DNA of 64,000 nt, taken from positions 1,339,470 through 1,403,469 of the forward strand of contig NZ_JAKWJS010000001.1 of the NCBI RefSeq assembly GCF_022761115.1. The letters are read 5' to 3'. Below, piece after piece: positions 8,013-16,425 of this stretch. The notes beneath the pieces were generated by a model that had not been told where the DNA came from, searched no databases, and saw nothing but the letters and a program-made list of their open reading frames with translations. Every line of letters begins with the position of its first letter. Position 1 is the first letter of the stretch. The position numbers and the translations under genes are program-made. This DNA is from Dyella sp. RRB7. GTDB lineage: Bacteria; Pseudomonadota; Gammaproteobacteria; Xanthomonadales; Rhodanobacteraceae.

Positions 8013-11000
8013 CAGTGATTCTCCAAAGCAGGGGCGGCCGAGGCGAGGCGCGCCGCCTTGCGGGCACGCCGGCGCTCGCTCATGCGCTCGCTCCAGCCGC
8101 GCACCAGCACGTAGAACAGCGGGGTGAAGATCAGCCCGAAGAAGGTGACACCCAACATGCCCGAGAACACCGCCACGCCCATCGCGTGGCGCATCTCCGC
8201 GCCGGCGCCGTGCGAGGTCACCAGCGGCACCACGCCCATGATGAAAGCGAACGAGGTCATCAGGATCGGGCGCAGTCGCAGGCGGGCCGCTTCCAGCACG
8301 GCTTGCACGCGGTCCATGCCTTCGATGATCTGCGCCTCGCGGGCGAATTCCACGATCAGGATGGCGTTCTTGCAGGCCAGGCCCACCAGCACGATCAAGC
8401 CGATCTGGGTGAAGATGTTGTTGTCACCGCCGGACATCCACACGCCGCTGATGGCGGACAGCAGCACCATCGGCACGATCAGGATCACCGCCAGCGGCAG
8501 GGCGAGGCTCTCGTACAGCGAAGCGAGCACCAGGAACACCAGCAGCACGCACAGCGGGAACACCAGCACCGCGGTATTGCCGGCGAGGATCTGCTGATAG
8601 GTCAGCTCGGTCCACTCGAAGGTCATGCCGTTGGGCAGGTTGTCGCGTGCCAGCTTCTCGATCGCCGCCTGTGCCTGGCCGCTGCTGAAGCCGGGCGCCG
8701 CGCCGCCATTGATCTCGGCGGTGGGATAGCCGTTGTAGTGCTGCACGCGATCCGGTCCCACCGTCTGGTGCACGGTGACGAACGAACCCAGCGGAATCGC
8801 CTCGCCGCTTGCGCTGCGCGTCTTCAGCCGCAGGATGTCCTCCGGCTCATGACGGAAGCTGGGCTCGGCGGACACGTTCACCTGGTAGGTGCGACCGAAA
8901 CGGTTGAAGTCGTTGACGTAGAGCGAGCCCAGGTAGGCCTGCATGGTCTGGTACACATCGGCCAGGTCCACGCCTTCGGCCTTGGCCTTCTCGCGGTCCA
9001 CGTCGGCGTCGATCTGCGGCACGCTGACCTGGTAGCTGGAGAACAGGCCGGCCAGCGTGGGTACCTTGGTGCTGGCCTGGATCAGGCCCTGGGTCTGCTT
9101 GTACAACTCCTCGAAGCCCGCGTCGGAACGATCCTCCACCTGCAGGCGGAAGCCGCCGATGGTGCCCAGGCCGTTCACCGGCGGAGGCGGGAAGATCGCG
9201 ATGTAGGCGTCCTGGATGGCCGCGTACTTCTGCTGCAGGGCGGCCGTGATCGCCCCGGCGGACATCGACGCGTCGCGACGCTCCTCGAACGGCTTGAGCG
9301 TGACGAACACGATGCCGGAGTTGGTGCTGTTGGTGAAGCCGTTGATCGACAGGCCCGGGAACGCCACGGCGTTCTCCACGCCCGGCTGCTTGAGCGCGAT
9401 GTCGCTCATGCGGCGGATCACGTCTTCCGAACGATCCAGCGACGCGGCATCGGGCAGCTGCGCGAACGACACCAGGTACTGCTTGTCCTGCGCCGGCACG
9501 AAACCGGTCGGTACGTGGGCGAAGCCGAACAGGCCCAGCAGCACCAGGCCGCCATAAATGAGCAGCGCGATCGAACCCGAACGCAGGATGCGCTTCACGC
9601 CACCCACATAACGGTTTGCGCTGCTGATGAACAGGCGATTGAACGGGCGGAACAGCCAGCCGAAGCCGCGATCGATCCACCGGCTCAGCTTGTCCTTCGG
9701 CGCACTGCGATCCTGCAGCAGCAACGCCGCCAGCGCGGGGCTGAGGGTGAGCGAGTTGAATGCGGAGATCACCGTGGAGATGGCGATGGTCAGCGCGAAC
9801 TGGCGATAGAACTCGCCGGTGAGGCCGCTGATGAACGCCGCCGGCACGAACACCGCGCACAGCACCAGCGCCGTGGCCACGATCGGGCCGGTGACTTCGG
9901 TCATCGCCTTGCGGGTGGCTTCCTTGGGCGCGAGGCCGTGTTCGATATGTCGCTCGACGTTTTCCACCACCACGATGGCGTCATCCACCACGATGCCGAT
10001 GGCCAGCACCAGGCCGAACAGCGACAGCGCGTTGAGCGAGAAACCCGCCAGGTACATCACCGCGAACGTGCCGATCAACGACACCGGCACCGCCACCAGC
10101 GGAATGATCGAGGCGCGCCAGGTCTGCAGGAACAGGATCACCACCAGCACGACCAGCGCGATCGCCTCGAACAACGTATGCACCACCGCCTCGATCGAAC
10201 CGCGCACGAACACGGTCGGGTCATAGACGATCTGGTAGTCCACGCCCTGCGGGAAATCCTTCTTCAGTTCCGTCATGGTGTGGCGGACTTCGTCGGAAAT
10301 CTGGATGGCGTTGGAGCCCGGCCGGGCAAAGATCGGCAGTGCCACGGCGGGATGGTTGTTGAGCAGGCTGCGCAGCGCATAGGTGTCGGCGCCAAGTTCC
10401 ACCCGGGCCACGTCGCGCAGATGCGTCACGGCGCCGTTGGCGTCGGTGCGCACGATGATGTTGAGGAAATCCTCTTCGTTGATCAGGCGGCCACGCGTGT
10501 TGATGTTGAGCTGGAACGCGGCGTTGCCATGGCCCGGGGGCGCATTGAGCGCACCGGCGGCGACGGCCACGTTCTGCTCCTGGATGGCGTGCACCACATC
10601 GCCGGTGGTGAGCTGGCGCATGGCCAGGCGTTCGGGGTCCAGCCACACGCGCATGCTGTATTCGCCGGCGCCGAAGATCTGTACGTCGCCGACGCCGTCG
10701 AGGCGGGCCAGCTGATCCTTGATGTGCAGTCGCGCATAGTTGGACAGGTACAGCATGTCGTAGCGCTGGTCCGGCGAGATCAGGTGTACCACCATGGTCA
10801 GGTCGGGCGAGCTTTTCTGGGTGGTCACGCCCAGGCGCTGCACTTCCTGTGGCAGGCGCGGCTGGGCCTGCGCCACGCGGTTCTGCACTTGCACCTGCGC
10901 ATTGTCCAGGTCGGTGCCCAGCGCGAAGGTGACGGTGAGCGTCATGGCGCCGTCGCTGGTGGACTGCGAGCTGGTGTAGAGCATGCCTTCCACGCCGTTG

Positions 11001-11212
11001 ATCTGTTCCTCCAGCGGCGTGGCGACGGTTTCGGCGATCACCTTGGGGTTGGCGCCGGGATAGCTGGCGCGCACCACCACGGTGGGCGGCACCACTTCGG
11101 GGTATTCACTGATCGGCAGCTTGAACAGCGCGATGCCGCCCGCGATGACGATCAGTACGGAAAGGACGCCGGCCAGAATCGGCCTGTCCACGAAAAATTG
11201 GGCGATTTTCAT
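8012..11212 (-). CDS. RND multidrug efflux permease (HAE1, MexF-like)
   Basis: A 1066-residue inner-membrane proton/drug antiporter of usual length. It shows the HAE-1 start (MKIAQFFVDRPILAGVLSVLI), the pseudo-repeat of two six-helix bundles each with a large periplasmic loop, and the proton-relay pair of aspartates in GIVVDDAIVVVENVE on helix 4. Residue pattern and operon partners resemble MexEF-OprN rather than AcrB/MexB; this is a judgement by eye. Substrates in that group include chloramphenicol, quinolones and signalling molecules, but none can be assigned from sequence. A palindromic repeat element of about 120 nt lies between it and the adaptor gene. Confidence 0.95.
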   Translation of the reverse strand: MKIAQFFVDRPILAGVLSVLIVIAGGIALFKLPISEYPEVVPPTVVVRASYPGANPKVIAETVATPLEEQINGVEGMLYTSSQSTSDGAMTLTVTFALGTDLDNAQVQVQNRVAQAQPRLPQEVQRLGVTTQKSSPDLTMVVHLISPDQRYDMLYLSNYARLHIKDQLARLDGVGDVQIFGAGEYSMRVWLDPERLAMRQLTTGDVVHAIQEQNVAVAAGALNAPPGHGNAAFQLNINTRGRLINEEDFLNIIVRTDANGAVTHLRDVARVELGADTYALRSLLNNHPAVALPIFARPGSNAIQISDEVRHTMTELKKDFPQGVDYQIVYDPTVFVRGSIEAVVHTLFEAIALVVLVVILFLQTWRASIIPLVAVPVSLIGTFAVMYLAGFSLNALSLFGLVLAIGIVVDDAIVVVENVERHIEHGLAPKEATRKAMTEVTGPIVATALVLCAVFVPAAFISGLTGEFYRQFALTIAISTVISAFNSLTLSPALAALLLQDRSAPKDKLSRWIDRGFGWLFRPFNRLFISSANRYVGGVKRILRSGSIALLIYGGLVLLGLFGFAHVPTGFVPAQDKQYLVSFAQLPDAASLDRSEDVIRRMSDIALKQPGVENAVAFPGLSINGFTNSTNSGIVFVTLKPFEERRDASMSAGAITAALQQKYAAIQDAYIAIFPPPPVNGLGTIGGFRLQVEDRSDAGFEELYKQTQGLIQASTKVPTLAGLFSSYQVSVPQIDADVDREKAKAEGVDLADVYQTMQAYLGSLYVNDFNRFGRTYQVNVSAEPSFRHEPEDILRLKTRSASGEAIPLGSFVTVHQTVGPDRVQHYNGYPTAEINGGAAPGFSSGQAQAAIEKLARDNLPNGMTFEWTELTYQQILAGNTAVLVFPLCVLLVFLVLASLYESLALPLAVILIVPMVLLSAISGVWMSGGDNNIFTQIGLIVLVGLACKNAILIVEFAREAQIIEGMDRVQAVLEAARLRLRPILMTSFAFIMGVVPLVTSHGAGAEMRHAMGVAVFSGMLGVTFFGLIFTPLFYVLVRGWSERMSERRRARKAARLASAAPALENH

Positions 11213-11232
11213 TGCATTCGTCCTGATGGCTT

Positions 11233-11352
11233 CAGGCTCCTCCCCCTGCCTTGCAGGGGGAGGTCGGGAGGGGATGAGCCCACGAAGCGAAACGCTTCAT
11301 GACGGCTACACCCCTCCCCAACCCTCCCCTGCTACACGCAGGGGAGGGGGCG
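11233..11352. repeat. BIME/REP-like palindromic element inside the RND operon
   Basis: Two strong hairpins face each other: CCTCCCCCTGC (11239-11249) pairs with GCAGGGGGAGG (11253-11263), and CCCTCCCCTGC (11322-11332) pairs with GCAGGGGAGGG (11338-11348). Between them, GGGAGGGGATGAGCC (11266-11280) can pair with GGCTACACCCCTCCC (11304-11318) with two mismatches, enclosing a third hairpin, GAAGCG-AAA-CGCTTC (11284-11298). The two outer hairpins are near copies of each other in composition. This is the architecture of REP-type or small non-autonomous palindromic elements scattered in many genomes. No coding capacity. Confidence 0.75.
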
Positions 11353-11423
11353 TTTGGGCTTCTTCTTCCTGTCGTGAGTCCCGAAAGGAACTCCGTTCGG
11401 TCGCAGGGAAGGGAGTCGCGGAT

Positions 11424-12617
11424 TCAGTTCTGCGCGGCGATCTTGTTTGCGCTGCCGCCTTGCTGCGCGATCTGCTTGTCCGGATCGAGGCTGCGCGCTT
11501 CCATCGCCACCTTGGTCGGGTTCACTTCCACGCCGGGGCGCACGTGCTGCAGGCCGTTGACGATCACCACGTCCTTGGCATCGAGCCCGTTGGTCACCAC
11601 GCGCAGGCCGTCGAGCAGCGGACCGGTTTCCACGCGGCGGTATTCCACCTTGCGGTCCTTGTCGATCACGTAGACGAACTTGTTGCCCAGATCCGTGCCG
11701 ATGGCGCGGTCGTCGACCAGCGCGCGCGGCTGCGGGCTGTCGCTGCGCAGCTGGATGCGTACGTACAGGCCCGGCGTATAGCGCGCGTCGGCATTGTCGA
11801 ACACGGCGCGCAGGCGGATGGTGCCGCTGCCCGCACGCAGCTGGTTGTCCACGAAGTCGACGCGACCGGTATGCGGAAAGCCCTTTTCATCGGCCAGCGC
11901 CATGGCGATCTGCGGCGAGGCGCCATGCTCGCGGCGCTGGCGATCGAACTTCAGGAAGCTGTGCTCGTCCACGTCGAAGTAGGCGTAGATCGGGTTGACG
12001 CTCACCACGCTGGTCAGCACATCGTTGCTGGTGACCAGGTTGCCCGGCGTCACCAGCGCGTTGCTGACGCGGCCGTCGATGGGCGCGCGCACTTCGGTGA
12101 AGCTGAGGTTGAGGCGCGCCGCATCCAGTGCTGCGGTGGTGGAGGCCACCTGGGCCTTGGCGCTCTGCGCCGCGGTGGCCTGGCGGTCGGCTTCTTCCTT
12201 GGCAATGGCGTGCTGATCGAGCAGCCGCTGGGCGCGCTCGGCGTTGGACTGCGCCAGCACCTGCTCGGAACGGGCCTGGTTGAGGTTGGCGCTCAGCCGA
12301 TCCACTTCGGCCTGATACGGACGCGGGTCGATGCGGAACAGCAGCTGGTCCTTGCGCACCAGTGCGCCCTCCTGGAAATGCACCGAATCCACGTAGCCGC
12401 CCACGCGGGGCCGCAACTGGATGGTATCGACGGCCTGCAGCCGGCCGGTGAACTCATCGGCGTCGTCCACCGGGCGCACCAGCACCTGGGCAACGGTGAC
12501 CGTGGGTGGCGCCATAGGCGCGGACTGGGCGTGGGTGTCGGCGCTATGGCCCAGCAGGGCCCAGCTGCCGCCCACCACGGCCAGGGTGAGTAGGGCGAAT
12601 ATCCATTGTTTCTTCAT
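11424..12617 (-). CDS. RND efflux periplasmic adaptor subunit (MexE-like)
   Basis: A 397-residue membrane fusion protein. The N-terminus has a signal/anchor (MKKQWIFALLTLAVVGGSWALLG) without a lipobox. The body shows the biotinyl-lipoyl halves (TIQLRPRVGGYVDSVHFQEGALVRKDQLLFRIDPRPY and LSFTEVRAPIDGRVSNALVTPGNLV) flanking a coiled-coil hairpin (about residues 100-170), then the beta-barrel and membrane-proximal domains. It bridges the permease and the outer-membrane channel. It is the first gene of the minus-strand operon, and its promoter region (12618-12762) is shared with the divergent LysR gene. The 211-nt gap before the permease is unusual and is filled by a palindromic element. Confidence 0.93.
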   Translation of the reverse strand: MKKQWIFALLTLAVVGGSWALLGHSADTHAQSAPMAPPTVTVAQVLVRPVDDADEFTGRLQAVDTIQLRPRVGGYVDSVHFQEGALVRKDQLLFRIDPRPYQAEVDRLSANLNQARSEQVLAQSNAERAQRLLDQHAIAKEEADRQATAAQSAKAQVASTTAALDAARLNLSFTEVRAPIDGRVSNALVTPGNLVTSNDVLTSVVSVNPIYAYFDVDEHSFLKFDRQRREHGASPQIAMALADEKGFPHTGRVDFVDNQLRAGSGTIRLRAVFDNADARYTPGLYVRIQLRSDSPQPRALVDDRAIGTDLGNKFVYVIDKDRKVEYRRVETGPLLDGLRVVTNGLDAKDVVIVNGLQHVRPGVEVNPTKVAMEARSLDPDKQIAQQGGSANKIAAQN

Positions 12618-12725
12618 GTCGCGATCCCAGAATGATCTCGTCGGGGCAGGGGTACGCCGACGAACAGGAGCGAGAGATTAGGTGTACCATGGAGTTCAAT
12701 AAATGCGTTTTGGTGCAATGCAATA

Positions 12726-12740
12726 GTGACTGTCAGTCAC
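12726..12740. promoter_or_regulatory. perfect 7-bp inverted repeat between lysR-type gene and RND operon, candidate operator
   Basis: GTGACTG-T-CAGTCAC is a perfect palindrome with 7-nt arms around one central base, centred 30 nt before the LysR-type ATG, in the 145-nt divergent promoter region. LysR-family regulators bind T-N11-A palindromes in such intervals, so it is a reasonable candidate for autoregulation or pump control. On the minus strand, TTGCAT and TATTGA separated by 16 nt (12691-12718) could be the pump promoter. Both assignments are inference. Confidence 0.45.
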
Positions 12741-12762
12741 GAATGGGGTAGAAATCGAGCCT

Positions 12763-13716
12763 ATGGAAGACTTTGCCGCAATCTCCGCGTTTGTCCGCGT
12801 GGTCGAGGCCAAGAGCTTCGCCGCCGCCGCCGCCCAGCTGGGCATGACCCCGTCCGGGGTCAGCCGCGCGGTGTCGCGACTGGAGGAACAGCTGGGCGCC
12901 CGGCTGTTGTTCCGTTCCACCCGTTCATTGCGTTTGACCGATGATGGGGCCTCGTTCCATGCGCGTTGCAAGGAGATCCTTGCCGATCTGGCCGAGGCCA
13001 CCGAGGCGCTGGGTTATGCCAGCCGCAAGCCCACCGGCAAGCTGCGCATCGGGGTGCCGGCGGCGGTGGGCCGTACCGTGATCATTCCGCGCTTGGCCGA
13101 ATTCGAGCAGCGCTACCCGGATATCCGCCTTGAGCTGTCGATGTGTGACTACGCCTACGACCTCAACGAGGAGGGCATCGACTGCGCCATCCGGGTCGGT
13201 CCGCTGGAAGATTCCAGCCTGATCGCGCGCAAGATCGGCTACCTGCGCAACGTCATGATCGCCTCGCCGGACTACCTGGCCAGGCACGGCGCGCCGCAGA
13301 GCATCGAGGATCTGAAGGATCACCGCTGCATCAACTACATCATGCCCAATGGCCGTCCGCGCCAGTGGCAGTTCGAGACGCCCAGCGGACAGGTGACCGT
13401 CGACATCGACGGGCATTTGCTGATCAACGACGCCGAGTCGGTGATCCAGGCGGTGGTCGCGGGGCTGGGCATCACCCAAGCGCCGCACGTGATTGCCGCC
13501 TGCATGCTCGACTTCGGCAAGCTGCAGCTGGTGATGACCGACACCATTTCCACCGGCAAGCCGGTGTGGATCGTCTACCCGCAGAAGAAGCACCTGTCCG
13601 CCCGCGTGCAGGCCTTCATCGAATGGGTGCGCGAAGTGTTCGAGCAGACCAACGAGCCCGGCAAGCACAAGAAGCCGATGGCCGTGGTGGCGGAGCCGGA
13701 GCGCATCCGCGCCTGA
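12763..13716 (+). CDS. LysR-family transcriptional regulator, divergent from RND operon
   Basis: A 317-residue LysR regulator: winged helix-turn-helix at residues 1-60 (SFAAAAAQLGMTPSGVSRAVSRLEEQLGARLLFRSTRSLRLTDDG) and a periplasmic-binding-protein-like effector domain from about residue 90 (GKLRIGVPAAVGRTVIIP...). It belongs to the large PtxR/CrgA-like branch by eye. Its divergent position 145 nt from the adaptor gene makes it the probable regulator of the efflux operon, as MexT is for mexEF-oprN, though no effector can be deduced. It has an unusually long basic C-terminal tail (GKHKKPMAVVAEPERIRA). The ribosome site is weak. Confidence 0.9.
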   Translation: MEDFAAISAFVRVVEAKSFAAAAAQLGMTPSGVSRAVSRLEEQLGARLLFRSTRSLRLTDDGASFHARCKEILADLAEATEALGYASRKPTGKLRIGVPAAVGRTVIIPRLAEFEQRYPDIRLELSMCDYAYDLNEEGIDCAIRVGPLEDSSLIARKIGYLRNVMIASPDYLARHGAPQSIEDLKDHRCINYIMPNGRPRQWQFETPSGQVTVDIDGHLLINDAESVIQAVVAGLGITQAPHVIAACMLDFGKLQLVMTDTISTGKPVWIVYPQKKHLSARVQAFIEWVREVFEQTNEPGKHKKPMAVVAEPERIRA

Positions 13717-13723
13717 TCGATCG

Positions 13724-13751
13724 TTCCCGGCAAGCGCGCGCCTGCCGGGAA
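13724..13751. terminator. bidirectional hairpin between convergent lysR-type gene and uppP
   Basis: TTCCCGGCA (13724-13732) pairs perfectly with TGCCGGGAA (13743-13751) around a 10-nt loop. It lies in the 39-nt gap between two convergent stop codons and so can serve both. A proper T-run is lacking, so termination strength is uncertain. Confidence 0.6.
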
Positions 13752-13755
13752 ATGC

Positions 13756-14550
13756 TTAGGCGCCGGCCGGGATCAGCAGCAGCAACGCGATGCCCAGCGC
13801 CATGCGATAGATCGCGAACGGGGTGAAGCGATGGCTGCGGATATAGCCGAGCAGCCACTTCACCGCGATAAAGCCCACGATGCCCGACACCACGAAGCCC
13901 ACGATCAGCGCGGTCCAGTCCTCGTGGATGCCGCCTTCCTTGAGCACCTTCAACAGCTCGTAGCCGCTGGCGGCGTACATGGTGGGAATGCCCACCAGGA
14001 AGGCGAACTCCGTCGCCGCGGCGCGGTTGCTGGTGCCGGCCAGCATGGCGGTGAAGATGGTGGCGGCCGAGCGCGAGGTGCCCGGGAAAATGCCCGCCAC
14101 CATCTGCGCGATGCCGACCAGGATCGCCACGCGCCAGGTCACCTGGGTGCGGTCCGGCTGGCGCGCGGCCAGGCGCTCGGCGGCAAGCATCCAGACGCCG
14201 CCGATGATCAGCGCCCACGCCACCGGCGTCACCGCCTCGGGCAGCTTGAAGCCAAGCTTCACCGCCACGAAGCCCAGCACCGCGGTGATCAGGAACGCCG
14301 CAATCAGCTTGGCCAGGTAGTCGCGGTTGGCCGGGTCACGCCATTGCGTGAACAGCTGCCAGATGCGGCTCCAGTAGATAAAGGTCACCGCCAGGATCGC
14401 ACCCGCCTGGATGCCGACGTTGAACAGGTCCGAACGCTCGCCCAGGCCGAACTTCTCGGCGATCAGCAGGTGACCCGTGCTGGAAATGGGCAGAAACTCG
14501 GTAATGCCCTCGATGATGCCGAGCAGGATGACGTTGATCAGATCGCTCAC
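13756..14550 (-). CDS. uppP: undecaprenyl-diphosphatase UppP (BacA family)
   Basis: A 264-residue polytopic membrane enzyme that dephosphorylates undecaprenyl pyrophosphate, recycling the lipid carrier for peptidoglycan and other envelope polymers. Both family motifs are present: GIIEGITEFLPISSTGHL (residues 11-28) with the catalytic glutamates, and GIFPGTSRSA (153-162). About eight hydrophobic helices are visible. The start is GTG at 14550, chosen because GGAG lies 5 nt upstream and the protein then begins VSDLINVILLG, as in homologues; upstream in-frame codons read into the intergenic region. Converges on the LysR-type gene. Confidence 0.94.
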   Translation of the reverse strand: MSDLINVILLGIIEGITEFLPISSTGHLLIAEKFGLGERSDLFNVGIQAGAILAVTFIYWSRIWQLFTQWRDPANRDYLAKLIAAFLITAVLGFVAVKLGFKLPEAVTPVAWALIIGGVWMLAAERLAARQPDRTQVTWRVAILVGIAQMVAGIFPGTSRSAATIFTAMLAGTSNRAAATEFAFLVGIPTMYAASGYELLKVLKEGGIHEDWTALIVGFVVSGIVGFIAVKWLLGYIRSHRFTPFAIYRMALGIALLLLIPAGA

Positions 14551-14712
14551 GAAAACTCCGGTTAGTTGGCGGGTACCGGTTCCATGCCGGCCCAAAGCGG
14601 CATAGCTTAAGGGACTGGCGTGGCGTTTTTGGGGTGATCCGGAGTCGACCCTGCGGTGTACGTCGGTAGCGTCGGCCCGGACTTCCGCTGGAATGCCGGC
14701 CGAAGCTTGTTA

Positions 14713-14727
14713 GCACCATCTTGGTGC
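14713..14727. promoter_or_regulatory. NtrC-binding site (enhancer) upstream of glnA
   Basis: GCACCA-TCT-TGGTGC is a perfect inverted repeat matching the core of the enteric NtrC consensus (TGCACCA-n3-TGGTGCA) apart from the left-outermost base. Its centre is about 120 nt upstream of the expected start point of the sigma-54 promoter, the usual distance for an NtrC enhancer. The probable regulator, NtrC, is encoded at 27735. Confidence 0.85.
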
Positions 14728-14813
14728 ATTCGTGTGATTCACATGGATGCAACGAGTCCACGCCAGGATGCTCTGGTATCGTCTAATGGCTTGATGCAGA
14801 AAGAAACATCCGC

Positions 14814-14830
14814 TTGGCACGGGCCTTGCT
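14814..14830 (+). promoter_or_regulatory. sigma-54 promoter of glnA
   Basis: TTGGCACGGGCCTTGCT matches the sigma-54 consensus (YTGGCACG-N4-TTGCW) at every defined position; the invariant GG (14816-14817) and GC (14828-14829) are separated by exactly 10 nt. Transcription would start near 14840, 36 nt before the glnA ATG. Together with the NtrC site upstream it predicts activation on nitrogen limitation. Confidence 0.9.
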
Positions 14831-14875
14831 CTGCCGCATGTCGTTTCCTCACCCTTTGACCCGCCGAGGTTGTCC

Positions 14876-16291
14876 ATGTCCGCCGCTGCCCAGAAAGTGC
14901 TCGATCTGATCCAGGAACACGAGGTCGAGTTCGTCGACTTCCGCTTTGCCGACATGCTCGGCAAGCACCACCATGTCACGTTTCCGGCCCATGCCATCGA
15001 CGAAGGCACCTTCGAGGACGGCAAGATGTTCGACGGCTCCTCGATCGCCGGCTGGAAGGGCATCAACGAGTCCGACATGATCCTGCTGCCGGATCCGGAC
15101 ACCGCCTACATCGACCCGTTCAGCGCGCACACCCAGCTGGTGCTGCATTGCGACGTGCTGGAGCCGTCCACCATGCAGGCCTACGGCCGTGACCCGCGCT
15201 CCATCGCCAAGCGTGGCGAAGCGTTCCTCAAGTCCACCGGCATCGCCGACACCGCCTTCTTCGGTCCGGAGCCGGAATTCTTCATCTTCGATTCGGTGCG
15301 CTGGCAGAACGACATGGGCCGCGTGTTCTACGAAATCGGCTCCGAGGAAGCCGCGTGGAGCTCGCGCTACAAGTACGAGGACAACAACACCGGTCATCGT
15401 CCGGGCGTGAAGGGCGGCTACTTCCCGGTCAGCCCGGTCGACTCGCTGGGCGACCTGCGCGCCGACATGTGCAAGGTACTCGAATCGCTGGGCCAGGTGG
15501 TGGAAGTGCACCATCACGAAGTGGCCAACGCCGGCCAGTGCGAAATCGGTACGCGCTTCAACACGCTGGTGAAGAAGGCCGACGAGCTGATCACCATGAA
15601 GTACGTGATCAAGAACGTGGCCCACCAGAACGGCAAGACCGTCACCTTCATGCCCAAGCCGATCGTCGGCGACAACGGCAGCGGCATGCACGTGCACCAG
15701 TCGCTGGCGAAGGACGGCAACAACCTGTTCGCGGGTGATCTGTATGGCGGCCTGTCGCAGACCGCGCTGTGGTACATCGGCGGCATCTTCAAGCACGCCA
15801 AGGCCATCAACGCGTTCGCCAACTCCACCACCAACAGCTACAAGCGCCTGGTGCCGGGCTTCGAGGCGCCGGTGATGCTGGCCTACTCGGCTCGCAACCG
15901 TTCGGCCAGCTGCCGCATTCCGTACGTGTCCAGCCCGAAGGGTCGCCGCATCGAAGTGCGCTTCCCCGATCCGATGAACTCCGGCTACCTGGTGTTCACC
16001 GCGCTGATGATGGCCGGCCTCGACGGCATCATCAACAAGATCGACCCGGGTGCGCCGGCCGACAAGGATCTGTACGACCTGCCGCCGGAAGAAGAGAAGA
16101 ACATCCCGCAGGTGTGCTCCAGCCTCGACCAGGCACTGGAAGCGCTCGACAAGGATCGCGACTTCCTCAAGGCCGGTGGCGTGTTCACCGACGACTTCAT
16201 CGATGCGTACATCGAGCTGAAGATGAAGGAAGTGACGGCCTATCGCGCCAGCACGCATCCGCTGGAATTCCAGATGTACTACGCGCTCTGA
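14876..16291 (+). CDS. glnA: glutamine synthetase, type I (GlnA)
   Basis: A 471-residue enzyme that makes glutamine from glutamate, ammonia and ATP; it acts as a dodecamer in the cytoplasm. Seen: the beta-Grasp N-terminal domain ([20 protein letters not shown]), [20 protein letters not shown], the [12 protein letters not shown] metal site, [11 protein letters not shown], and the NRSASCRIP loop. The adenylylation tyrosine is present at residue 400 (DLYDLPPEE), so GlnE-type control is expected. The ATG at 14876 has GAGG 6 nt upstream; a TTG two codons earlier is less likely. Preceded by NtrC and sigma-54 sites, and followed by a strong terminator, so it is monocistronic. Confidence 0.97.
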   Translation: MSAAAQKVLDLIQEHEVEFVDFRFADMLGKHHHVTFPAHAIDEGTFEDGKMFDGSSIAGWKGINESDMILLPDPDTAYIDPFSAHTQLVLHCDVLEPSTMQAYGRDPRSIAKRGEAFLKSTGIADTAFFGPEPEFFIFDSVRWQNDMGRVFYEIGSEEAAWSSRYKYEDNNTGHRPGVKGGYFPVSPVDSLGDLRADMCKVLESLGQVVEVHHHEVANAGQCEIGTRFNTLVKKADELITMKYVIKNVAHQNGKTVTFMPKPIVGDNGSGMHVHQSLAKDGNNLFAGDLYGGLSQTALWYIGGIFKHAKAINAFANSTTNSYKRLVPGFEAPVMLAYSARNRSASCRIPYVSSPKGRRIEVRFPDPMNSGYLVFTALMMAGLDGIINKIDPGAPADKDLYDLPPEEEKNIPQVCSSLDQALEALDKDRDFLKAGGVFTDDFIDAYIELKMKEVTAYRASTHPLEFQMYYAL

Positions 16292-16316
16292 TCGCGTAAA
16301 CATTGGGTGGGAGGGA

Positions 16317-16345
16317 CAACGGGCGCTTCGGCGCCCGTTGTTTTT
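16317..16345 (+). terminator. intrinsic terminator of glnA
   Basis: CAACGGGCGC (16317-16326), UUCG tetraloop, GCGCCCGTTG (16331-16340), then five T residues. A perfect 10-bp stem with a stable tetraloop and U-tract, 25 nt after the glnA stop. Confidence 0.92.
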
Positions 16346-16425
16346 CCCGCCGTTGGCATCGCCACTCGTCGCATGGATTTCCGTTGCCCTTGGGCTGAAA
16401 CCGGCGAGTGGCTGTCGTGCCGCTG

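Noticed and set aside
8015..11302. Very long open frame antisense to the RND pump gene (over 1000 codons)
   Set aside because: The translation is rich in His, Gln, Arg and Ala with no domain pattern; it is the usual GC-rich shadow of a strongly biased gene on the other strand, which is certain.
12703..12717. NtrC-like half-site (TTTTGGTGCAAT) upstream of the LysR-type gene
   Set aside because: Only one half is good, there is no sigma-54 promoter nearby, and short half-sites occur by chance.
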